Assembly: GCA_020633625.1 (NCBI GenBank)
Contig: JACKDJ010000022.1
Coordinates: forward strand, 1-64,000
Reading direction: 5' to 3'
DNA: 64,000 bases
DNA from: Myxococcales bacterium
GTDB lineage: Bacteria > Myxococcota_A > Bradymonadia > REDH01
Below, piece after piece: positions 33,690 through 41,308 of the stretch. A program made the translations under genes and the position numbers. The first letter of the stretch is position 1. Each line of letters starts with the position of its first letter. Under the pieces are notes generated by a model. That model ran no database searches. It had not been told where the DNA came from and was given only the letters and a program-made list of their open reading frames with translations.

Positions 33690-34580
33690 ATGCCGATGTC
33701 GACTCTCCGCACGTGCCTCGTCGTGAGTTTCGTCGTCGCCTCCGCTGCGGCGTGCGACGACGTTCCGCACGAACTTCGAATCTGCCCTCCCGGGACCTCG
33801 CCGGCTATCTTCGACTGCGTGCTGGGCGTCGCCGACACCGGCGCCGCCCCTGACGTTGGCAATCCCGACGCGACTGACCGGCCCGACGGCGGAGCAGACG
33901 CAGACCGCGACACCGCGGTCGACGTCGAGCCAGGCGACGCCGGCGGGCCCGACATTGGCCCCACCGACAGCGGCCCCACCGACATTGGCCCCACCGACAG
34001 CGGTCCAGACGCGTGCGTTCCGCGCTGCAACGGGCGAGAGTGCGGCGCCGACGGCTGCGGCGGTGTGTGTGGGGTCTGCCCTGCCGGGACCGAGTGCTCA
34101 GGGCGAGTCTGCGTCGGACCCGAAGAGGGGCTGAGCTGCGCCGACCTCCTCGTCTGCTTGCAGGACTGCTTCGACGACGCCTGTGCCACCGACTGCGCCG
34201 ACCGCGCATCCGAGTTCGCGATTCAGCTCTACACCGACGCCGTCGACTGCGTTGTGGAGAACTGTAGCGACCTGCCGGACCCTGAGATGGCAGACTGCCA
34301 GCAGAACCTCTGCGGAGCGCAGATTGAGGCATGTCTCTCGTCGGACGGTACCGCCGACCAGCGTTGTGAGCAGGTCCTCGACTGCATGCTCGCGTGCTCG
34401 GACGACGTCTGCGCCCAAGCCTGCTACTTCAACGGCACGCCGGACGCACGAGCGGCCATCGAGATGCTGTTCGAGTGCGGGACAGAGGCGTGCAGCGGCA
34501 CCGCGAGCCTCCCGGAGCTGATCGACTGCTCTCGCGGCGCATGCCCCGACGCGTTCGAGCGGTGTATAGTCGCGCCGTAG
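33690..34580 (+). CDS. Cys-rich lipoprotein with Pro/Asp repeat linker
   Basis: Exported protein of 296 residues with lipobox ASAAAC (C22). A linker rich in Asp, Gly and Pro (about 55-105) contains tandem GPTDIGPTDSGP units (DNA near 33951-34010). A cysteine-dense CxxxxCGxDGCGGxCGxC module (about 110-145) is the type common in myxobacterial surface proteins. The C-terminal 150 residues have regularly spaced cysteines (CLQDCFDDACATDC; CMLACSDDVCAQAC) in helical sequence, apparently repeated units. No catalytic motif. It is probably a disulfide-stabilised surface protein and thus a plausible client of the VKOR-DsbA fusion. Confidence 0.8.
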   Translation: MPMSTLRTCLVVSFVVASAAACDDVPHELRICPPGTSPAIFDCVLGVADTGAAPDVGNPDATDRPDGGADADRDTAVDVEPGDAGGPDIGPTDSGPTDIGPTDSGPDACVPRCNGRECGADGCGGVCGVCPAGTECSGRVCVGPEEGLSCADLLVCLQDCFDDACATDCADRASEFAIQLYTDAVDCVVENCSDLPDPEMADCQQNLCGAQIEACLSSDGTADQRCEQVLDCMLACSDDVCAQACYFNGTPDARAAIEMLFECGTEACSGTASLPELIDCSRGACPDAFERCIVAP

Positions 34581-34591
34581 CGCGCGGGCGT

Positions 34592-34619
34592 GGCCGTGCC
34601 GTAGCGCGCGGGCACGGCC
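34592..34619 (+). terminator. perfect GC hairpin between convergent genes
   Basis: Arms ggccgtgcc (34592-34600) and ggcacggcc (34611-34619) pair perfectly around a 10-base loop. The region also contains a 16-bp direct repeat (gccgtagcgcgcgggc at 34574-34589 and 34598-34613) whose first copy overlaps the preceding stop codon. There is no T-run, but the position between converging genes suits a bidirectional terminator. Confidence 0.45.
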
Positions 34620-34665
34620 GGTAGCCCCGCCGCCGCGAGCGGTCGCTGTCGCCGCGCGTGCTCCG

Positions 34666-34950
34666 CTACAGCAGCATCCGCAGGCCCGCGACGTCGCCGA
34701 CGGACGCGTAGAGGGCGATCACCGCGTCAGCGTCCGGCGCGAGAATGGTGACCGTGACGCACAGGTGCGTGCCGCGCGCGCTGGCGCGGGCGGACACCCC
34801 GGGCGGCGCGTCGCCGTCGTGGTGTCGTGTCGCGACTTCGACGACGGCGTCGACGAACTCCTGCGAGTGGGGGCCGAACGCCTTGACGGCGTACGGCCCG
34901 GGAAAGGTGTGCGCAGACTCGAGGAGCTCGCGTGCGGGGACCGCGGTCAT
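34666..34950 (-). CDS. DUF493 (YbeD-like) protein
   Basis: Small cytoplasmic protein of 94 residues in the DUF493/YbeD family, seen in HTFPGPYAVKAFGPHSQEFVDAV and the final VSVT-like strand HLCVTVTILA with VRMVL-like end GLRMLL. YbeD has an ACT-like fold and in E. coli lies beside lipB; its role is unclear. The start ATG at 34950 overlaps the stop of the upstream surface-protein gene (ATGA), so it is the second gene of that unit, an unusual pairing. The longer frame to 35007 lies inside the upstream gene. Confidence 0.85.
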   Translation of the reverse strand: MTAVPARELLESAHTFPGPYAVKAFGPHSQEFVDAVVEVATRHHDGDAPPGVSARASARGTHLCVTVTILAPDADAVIALYASVGDVAGLRMLL

Positions 34951-37900
34951 CGCACGGAGACGTCGACCGTCTCGGCGGCGAGGCCTGCAGCGCCAGCCGA
35001 GCCGCATGCCGACGGGCCGCCGGCTCCGCCCCCGAGGGTCGAGATCGTCACCCGATCAGCGGCGTAGGTCGCGCCGCCCTGGCCCCAGATCCCGACGGAG
35101 GGGCCGCCGCCGCCACCGCCGCCGCATCCACCGCTACCACCTTGGCCGCCGGGGCCGCCGTTGCCGCCGGCGCCCTCATCGTCATCGCTCGTGGTCTGGC
35201 CGTTGCCACCGGCGCCGCCGGGCGCTCCCGCTCCACCCTGGCCGGCCGCGCCGCCCTGGCCGCCGGCGCCAGCGATGACGGAGACGTTTCGCAGCGACGG
35301 TGAGCTATTGATGATCAGGAGACCGACCGAGGCGCCGCCGCCGAAGCCGCCGCCGCCGCCGGCACCGCCCTCGCCGCCGCCACCGCCGCCGCCGCCGCCG
35401 CGCCCGGTGCCGCAGTAGACGCAGCTGCCGAACACGCGGCAGTCCTCACCACCGCCGGCGCCGCCACCGCCACCGGCCCCGCCCGTTCCGCCACGTGCGC
35501 CGGTGGCGCCGTTGGGCGGGTTCCAAGCGAACCCGGAGAAAGAGCCGAAGCCGGAGCCACCTGCCCCTGGGGCGCCGTCGTAGCCCGTCGAGCCGGCGCC
35601 CGCGCTGCCGCCAGGGTTCGGATTGCCGTCGTTGCACCCGAGCCCGCCGCCGCCGGAGCCGCTGCCGCCGTAGCCGCCAGACGGGGAGCCGTTGGCCGGG
35701 CCGGCGGCGCCGCCGGGGCCTGCGCCTCGGTTCACACCGGTCCCGCCGTTGCCGCCGGGCGAGCCGCCCGGCGATCCGCCGCCACCACCGCCGGACGAAC
35801 CGGAGCCGTCGCTTCCGCGGCCGCCGTTCGACCCGGGCCCGCCCGGCGAGCCGGCCGAGCCGTTGCCACCGTTCCCCGACTGAAGGCGCAGGTTCGACAG
35901 GTTGACGTGCTCTGCAGCGTCGACGATCAGCAACGCGCTGGTAAACTCGTTTGCGGGCCGGTTCGACGTCGTGAACGAGACCCGGTCGATCGTGATGGTC
36001 GAGGCTGCGCCGATGATGCTGGCGGCGATCTGGTCGGTCGAGTTGTAGATCGCGCGCGTCTCGCTGCGACGCGTAAAGTCGGGCGAGTAGCCGCCGTAGA
36101 TCGACATGCCGCCGGGGATCCGAACCGTCCCGCCGGTGTAGCTGCCGGACGCGATGAGGATGGCCCGTCGAGTCGGCCGAGCCTGTGCGATGGAGAGCGC
36201 TGCGGCGAGCGAGTTGACGGCGGTCTCGGGAGTGAGCCCGTCTGCCACGGGGCTGCCAGTCTCGGCGACGAAGATCGAGAGGCGGACGACGCCGTCGATG
36301 CCGTCACAGTTGGCGTCGACGAAGCCGTCGTCGGGCACGTCGTCGGCCGAGGTGAACACGCAATCGTACTCGCAACCGTTGGTCTTGTCGTCGTCGAGGT
36401 CGCGGTAGCCGGGGAGGCAGTCGACGAAGTTGCAGGTGCCGTCGAGGCACTCGGTGATCGAGTTCGGCAGCTCGCAGGCGATTCCGCACGCGCCGCAGTG
36501 CGCGAGGTCGGTGACAATGTCTTGCTCGCAGCCGTCCTCGGCGAGGCGGTTGCAGTTATCGAAACCGGTCTCGCATGCGTCGATCGCGCAGGCGCCGCCG
36601 CCGCAGTGTCCGGCCTCGACATGATTCGTGGAGCACGCCAGGCCGCAGAAGCCGCAGTTGAGCGGGTCGACCGCGATGTCGATCTCGCAGCCGTCGAGGG
36701 CGTCGACGTTGCAGTCGCGCAGCGTCCCGTCGCACGAGGCCACGCCGCAGCGCCCGGCGATGCAGACGCCGTCGGCGCCCGGCGGGTCGCACAGGACGCC
36801 GCACGCGCCACAGTTGTCGAGGTCGCTCGCGATGTTGATCTCGCAGCCAGTGGCGGCGTCGAGGTCGCAGTCGTCGAAGCCGACGTCGCACGTGGCGATC
36901 AAGCACGCGCTGTCGACGCAGGCGTGGTCATCGACGTTGGCAAGGTCACACGCCGCGCCGCAGGCTCCGCAGTGGTCGACGCTGACGGTCGTCGGGACCT
37001 CGCAGCCGTCGGCGACGTCGAGGTTGCAGTCGCCCCAGCCAAGGTCGCACTCGACGATCTGACAGGAGCCGCCGACGCACGCGGGCGTCGCGTTCTGCGG
37101 GTCGCAGACCGAGCCGCAGCGGCCGCAGTGGAGAAGGTCGGTCGTGATGTCGAAGTCCTCGTCGATGTCGCCGTCGCAGTCGTTGTCGAGGAAGTCACAG
37201 ATCTCCAGGTTCCCCTCGAAGCGCGCCGACTCGAGGTCGTCGCAGTCGGACCCAAGACAGTCGGGACCTTCGCCGAACCCGTCGCCGTCCAGGTCGACGC
37301 ACCCGCCGCAAACGCCGATCGACGGCAGACACTGCTGGAACGTCGAACCCGCGCGGTCTACGCGGCCGCAGACGAAGCCCTCCGGGCAGTCCTGCTCGCT
37401 GCAGTCGCGGGCACAGAATCGGCCGTCGGCTTGATCGACACACAGGTCGAGCAGCCCGCCGCAGTCGATGTCCGCCGCGCACGGGATGCAGAGCACCTCC
37501 TCGGGCGGGGTGCAGATGCTCACGAGGTCGCCGGAGCTGGCGCGGATCAGACGGCACTCCCAGCTCGGGTCGGTACAGGCGTCGCTGCACTGCTCGGTGC
37601 AGACGTTTCCATCCGCCGTCGAGATGCAGAAGTTGCTGTCGCACTCGCCGTCCGACGTGCACGGGCAGCCGAACTCGCCGGCGCACGTCGTCTCCTCGTC
37701 GACCGGGTCCACAGCAACGTCTGTGTCGTCCGGGGCCGCGTCGACGTCGGGCACGTCCGGCGGAACGTCGATCGTCACATCGGCCGCGACGCACACGCCC
37801 GAGACGCACTCCTGTCCGGCGCCGCAGTCGGTCGCCGTCGTGCACCCGGACGTCTCGCCCGGCGGTGAGTCGGAGCACGCGGCGGCAGTGAGCACCGCGA

Positions 37901-37961
37901 GCGAGAGCGCCAGCCGGACGGGAAGCGAGCGCTTGGAGATCGGACGAACGACGTTACGCAT
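34947..37961 (-). CDS. MopE-like Cys-rich lipoprotein with large glycine-rich segment
   Basis: Surface lipoprotein of 1004 residues with lipobox TAAAC (C29). Residues about 35-250 have disulfide-type modules, including DNDCDGDIDE. Residues about 265-560 hold MopE-type repeats of some 43 residues (HCGACGxxC, CxxGWxDCNxxxxDGCE). A right-handed-beta-helix-like part (about 570-690, FVAETGSP, ILIASGSYTGG, MSIYGGY) leads into about 300 residues dominated by Gly (GGxGG units, 694-985) with short strand-like rungs inside (VGLLIINSSPSLRNVSVIAG). Overall it resembles the glycine-rich surface proteins of myxobacteria and, superficially, mycobacterial PE_PGRS. No MYXO-CTERM tail is present. The following DUF493 gene overlaps its stop. 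Confidence 0.85.
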   Translation of the reverse strand: MRNVVRPISKRSLPVRLALSLAVLTAAACSDSPPGETSGCTTATDCGAGQECVSGVCVAADVTIDVPPDVPDVDAAPDDTDVAVDPVDEETTCAGEFGCPCTSDGECDSNFCISTADGNVCTEQCSDACTDPSWECRLIRASSGDLVSICTPPEEVLCIPCAADIDCGGLLDLCVDQADGRFCARDCSEQDCPEGFVCGRVDRAGSTFQQCLPSIGVCGGCVDLDGDGFGEGPDCLGSDCDDLESARFEGNLEICDFLDNDCDGDIDEDFDITTDLLHCGRCGSVCDPQNATPACVGGSCQIVECDLGWGDCNLDVADGCEVPTTVSVDHCGACGAACDLANVDDHACVDSACLIATCDVGFDDCDLDAATGCEINIASDLDNCGACGVLCDPPGADGVCIAGRCGVASCDGTLRDCNVDALDGCEIDIAVDPLNCGFCGLACSTNHVEAGHCGGGACAIDACETGFDNCNRLAEDGCEQDIVTDLAHCGACGIACELPNSITECLDGTCNFVDCLPGYRDLDDDKTNGCEYDCVFTSADDVPDDGFVDANCDGIDGVVRLSIFVAETGSPVADGLTPETAVNSLAAALSIAQARPTRRAILIASGSYTGGTVRIPGGMSIYGGYSPDFTRRSETRAIYNSTDQIAASIIGAASTITIDRVSFTTSNRPANEFTSALLIVDAAEHVNLSNLRLQSGNGGNGSAGSPGGPGSNGGRGSDGSGSSGGGGGGSPGGSPGGNGGTGVNRGAGPGGAAGPANGSPSGGYGGSGSGGGGLGCNDGNPNPGGSAGAGSTGYDGAPGAGGSGFGSFSGFAWNPPNGATGARGGTGGAGGGGGAGGGEDCRVFGSCVYCGTGRGGGGGGGGGEGGAGGGGGFGGGASVGLLIINSSPSLRNVSVIAGAGGQGGAAGQGGAGAPGGAGGNGQTTSDDDEGAGGNGGPGGQGGSGGCGGGGGGGPSVGIWGQGGATYAADRVTISTLGGGAGGPSACGSAGAAGLAAETVDVSVR

Positions 37962-38123
37962 TGAGAGGGCTCCGAGGCGATGGGAGCGCTCGGGGCCCGG
38001 TCGGGTCCCGAGGACGGCTGGCGCTCCGCGTCTGCACAGGCTACCGTCCTACCAGAGGTGCGCGGCGGCGGGTAGGCCCGAGTCGCTGCGACCTGTTTTG
38101 TTCCCGCGCCCGTCCCGCAGCCG

Positions 38124-39344
38124 ATGCGTTCAGACCTCGTCGTGATCGCCGCGCTGTTCGCAGCCGCCGCGCCATCGGTGCCGGTCTGGGCGCACGGCGG
38201 CGTCCCGCGCGCCTATGGCCCCCTCGGCGGTCCCGCCGCCCCGGTCGGCGCCTGGGGCAACTTCGGTGCCGCACTCGTCGAGCGTGGGCAAGGCGTCTGG
38301 GTGTGCGAAGAAGCGGTTGGGGAGGTGCTCACCGCGCTTCGCCTCGATCCCGACGGCGCTCTGGTCGCATTTACGCGCGATGGAACGCGCCGGTCGACCG
38401 ACGGCGGCTGCACCTACGTCCCCGCGGACCTGGGTCTCGGGCCACGCACCGTCGCCGCCGTCGTCGACCTCGGCGAAGACTGCGACCGCTGCCCCGACGG
38501 CGCGGCGGTCGCGGCCGTCACGTCGTCGTCAGACCTCGCGAACGGGGTATTTGTCGCCGGGCCCGACCTCGCTCGGTTCACCCCGTGGTACGTCGCTCCG
38601 GACGGCGAGCGTCTGATCGCCGCCGCGCGCGCGGGCGCCGGCCTGCGCGTCGTCCGGTGCGACGCCGACTGGACGTGCGACCTCGCCGACATCGCGGCCG
38701 ATGGCACGGCCGCGCCGGCGGCCGCTCCGCTCCCGGCCGCTGGCCTTGTCGTCATTCCGAACGCATCCGAGACGGATCCCGTCGCCCTGGTCGTCTCCGA
38801 TGGGGCGACAGCGACCGTCATGGTCGCCGACACGCGCGGCGATTGGTCGACGGTCGCCGACGTCGACGACATGGTCATCGCTGCGGCTTGGGTCGACGGC
38901 GGGCTGGAGGTGACCACGGCGAGCGGTCCGTCGCTCGCGATCGATCTCGCCGGCCGTCAACTGCGCGTCGCCGGTCCGGGGCCTTGTGTCGACGGCAGCA
39001 CCGACGCCGACGGCGGCGAGTCCGAGCTGCGCTGCGGGGCGCTGTCCGACCACGCACCCCTCTGGCGTGGTGGCACCGCCGTTGGAGGGCTCGACTTCGC
39101 AACGCTTCGGCCGCGGGCGTGTGCTGTCGAGCCCGAGCATGAGTGCGCGCTTGTCTGGGATGCTCTAGCTGTGCAGGGCGTCGGCGCCGAAGCGCCGCCG
39201 GAGATCCCCGAGCGGGACGCAGCGTCTGGATGTGCTGCGGCGCGCGCTCCCTTCGGGGGAGTCCGCGCATCTTGGGGTGTGATCTTCGCGCTGCTCGTCC
39301 GTGGGGTGCTACCTCGACGGCGACGGCGCGCGGTCACTACGTAG
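38124..39344 (+). CDS. secreted protein with MYXO-CTERM-like tail
   Basis: Exported protein of 406 residues with a classical signal peptide ending VWAHGG. The body is a strand-rich repeat with several Asp/Gly turns (LRLDPDGALVAFTRDGTRRSTDGG; VFVAGPDLARFTPWYVAPDG), suggesting a beta-propeller such as sialidase/YCF48-type. Scattered cysteines are probably paired (CDRCPDG). The end GCAAARAPFGGVRASWGVIF followed by RRRRR matches the MYXO-CTERM pattern, though four residues follow the Arg cluster. It is divergent from the MopE-like gene, with 162 bp between. Function unknown; surface display is inferred. Confidence 0.8.
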   Translation: MRSDLVVIAALFAAAAPSVPVWAHGGVPRAYGPLGGPAAPVGAWGNFGAALVERGQGVWVCEEAVGEVLTALRLDPDGALVAFTRDGTRRSTDGGCTYVPADLGLGPRTVAAVVDLGEDCDRCPDGAAVAAVTSSSDLANGVFVAGPDLARFTPWYVAPDGERLIAAARAGAGLRVVRCDADWTCDLADIAADGTAAPAAAPLPAAGLVVIPNASETDPVALVVSDGATATVMVADTRGDWSTVADVDDMVIAAAWVDGGLEVTTASGPSLAIDLAGRQLRVAGPGPCVDGSTDADGGESELRCGALSDHAPLWRGGTAVGGLDFATLRPRACAVEPEHECALVWDALAVQGVGAEAPPEIPERDAASGCAAARAPFGGVRASWGVIFALLVRGVLPRRRRRAVTT

Positions 39345-39377
39345 TCCGTCGCGCCCCGCTTGCCAGAGCCCCGCACG

Positions 39378-40880
39378 ATGACAGCCCGCTGTCCGCATGA
39401 ACGCATCCTCACCGGCGCCCGCGCCGCCGTACGCGCCGACGCCGACTACGTCCTCTACTGGATGACGAGCGCGCGGCGCACCGCGTGGAACTGGTCGCTC
39501 GATCGCGCCGTCGAGTGGTGCGTGGAGCTGAACCGACCGCTGCTCGTGTTCGAGCCTCTCAGAGCGGGCTACCCGTGGGCCTGCGCGCGACACAGCGCCT
39601 TCGTCGTGGATGGCATGCTCGACAACGCCGCTGCGTTTCGCACGGCTGGCATCGCATACTACCCGTACGTCGAGCCGACGCACGGGGCGGGTCGCGGCCT
39701 GCTCGAGGCCCTCGCCGCCCACGCGTGTGTGGTCGTTGCCGACGACTACCCGCACTTCTTCTTGCCCCGCATGCTCGAGGCTGCGGAGGCGCGCTCCGGC
39801 GTTCGAATGGAGCGCGTCGACTCCAACGGTGTGCACCCGATGCGGGCCACCTCGGATCGCGCGTTCGCGACCGCCGCATCGTTCCGGCGCGAGCTGCAGC
39901 GGACGCTCTGGCCGCGGCTACGGTCGCGGCCGTCGTCGGAGCCGCTCGCAGCGAGCGTTGCCCGCGGCGCCGTCGTGCCTGGCCACGTCCTCGCGCGCTG
40001 GCCAGCGGCCGACCCTCGGCGCGGCGCCGATGCCATCGTGGCGACGACCGACGTACCCGAGACTCCCGCGCGGGCCAGCATGCGAGGTGGCAGGGTCGCC
40101 GGTCTCGCGCGTCTGGACGCCTTCGTCTCGACCGATCTCGTCCGGTACGACACCGACAGGAACGAGGTCGACGGCAGCGCCGCCAGCGGCCTGAGCCCGT
40201 ACCTGCACTTCGGCCACATCGCCGGCGCCGAGGTGGTCGCGCGCGTCCTCGACACCAACGCGGTTGATCTGCGCGCCCCCGCGGCGCCGGCGACGGGGTC
40301 GAGGGCCGGCTGGTGGTCCGCGCCGCCGGGTGCGGAGGCCTTCCTCGATCAGGTCGTGACGTGGCGCGAGCTCGGCTTCAACCGGTGCGTCGCGAGTGAG
40401 GGTCGAAACGACACCTTCGAGTCGCTGCCCGACTGGGCTCGTGCCACGCTCGAGCGCCACGCGGTCGATGAGCGTCCAGTCCGCTACGAGCTCGGGGATC
40501 TCGAGCGCAGCGCGACAGACGACCCACTCTGGAATGCCGCGCAGCGTCAGCTCGCAACCGAGGGGGTGATGCACAACTACCTGCGGATGTTGTGGGCGAA
40601 GCGAATCCTCGAGTGGGCGCCGCACCCGGCGACCGCCGTCGAGTGGGCGTTCGAGCTGAACGACCGCTATGCGCTCGACGGCCGAGATCCGAACTCCGTC
40701 ACCGGCATCACGTGGGCGTTTGGCCGTTACGATCGCCCGTGGGGACCGGAACGGCCGATTTTCGGCACGATCCGCTACATGTCCTCCGCCAACACGTACC
40801 GAAAGCTCGACGTCCGCGAGTACCTCCGTCGCTACGGTCCGCCCGTGGACCCGCTGCCCCTGTTCGCCCCGCGAGGCTAG
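39378..40880 (+). CDS. phr: deoxyribodipyrimidine photolyase, class II-like
   Basis: Flavoprotein of 500 residues that repairs UV cyclobutane dimers with light. The N-terminal alpha/beta domain begins YVLYWMTSARR as in class II enzymes. The C-terminal FAD-binding helical domain has SGLSPYLHFGHI, FLDQVVTWRELGFNRC, MHNYLRMLWAKRILEWAP, and the diagnostic RDPNSVTGITWAFGRYDRPW followed by FGTIRYMS. The ATG at 39378 is chosen; a TTG at 39360 would add six residues. It is flanked by exported proteins and looks like a stand-alone gene. The exact class needs alignment. Confidence 0.88.
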   Translation: MTARCPHERILTGARAAVRADADYVLYWMTSARRTAWNWSLDRAVEWCVELNRPLLVFEPLRAGYPWACARHSAFVVDGMLDNAAAFRTAGIAYYPYVEPTHGAGRGLLEALAAHACVVVADDYPHFFLPRMLEAAEARSGVRMERVDSNGVHPMRATSDRAFATAASFRRELQRTLWPRLRSRPSSEPLAASVARGAVVPGHVLARWPAADPRRGADAIVATTDVPETPARASMRGGRVAGLARLDAFVSTDLVRYDTDRNEVDGSAASGLSPYLHFGHIAGAEVVARVLDTNAVDLRAPAAPATGSRAGWWSAPPGAEAFLDQVVTWRELGFNRCVASEGRNDTFESLPDWARATLERHAVDERPVRYELGDLERSATDDPLWNAAQRQLATEGVMHNYLRMLWAKRILEWAPHPATAVEWAFELNDRYALDGRDPNSVTGITWAFGRYDRPWGPERPIFGTIRYMSSANTYRKLDVREYLRRYGPPVDPLPLFAPRG

Positions 40881-41308
40881 GGGTCTTCCAGGGGGTCAGG
40901 GGCGATGCTATGCATCGCCCCCCGGCCGCAGGCCGGGTCCCAGCCCGGCAGGCGGCCCGCCGTCTCGCAGATCACCCCCGCCACGCAAGCGGGCCCAGGC
41001 GGGCGAACGCAAACCCCGCCTGCAGCGCCGCGCCCGATCGACGCGCCGGCGACCGTGGTCGTGGGCGCCCGTGTGACGGTCGAACGCCACCCATGGCGGC
41101 GATCTTGGTTCTTTGGTGGGAGGGCGAGGCGGGGCCTTGCCCCTGATCTCGCCCTGGCGATCGCCTGCGTTATGTCGGCGGCGCGTCCGCAGGGCGCGCG
41201 CGACCCGCGCTGCCGCGCTTAGGCGAAGAATTGCCGTTGGCAGCCGCACGTCGACGCGCTAGCGTGCGCGCCCGTGTAGGTCCCCGACTCCCAGACGGCC
41301 AGGGCACG
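40881..41308 (+). other. 428-bp intergenic region with three GC hairpins
   Basis: No protein is supported here. Just after the photolyase stop, two adjacent perfect hairpins occur: ggggcgatgc-tat-gcatcgcccc (40899-40921) and cccggcc-gca-ggccggg (40921-40937). A third nested structure pairs gggcgag with ctcgccc (41122-41128 / 41148-41154) around an inner ggggc/gcccc (41131-41135 / 41139-41143). No T-runs follow. The first two may terminate the photolyase transcript; the rest could be a structured RNA or a dispersed repeat. Confidence 0.5.

Noticed and set aside
35907..37868. 653-residue open frame opposite the MopE-like gene
   Set aside because: Complement of repetitive Cys/Asp codons; no start-site support or domain.
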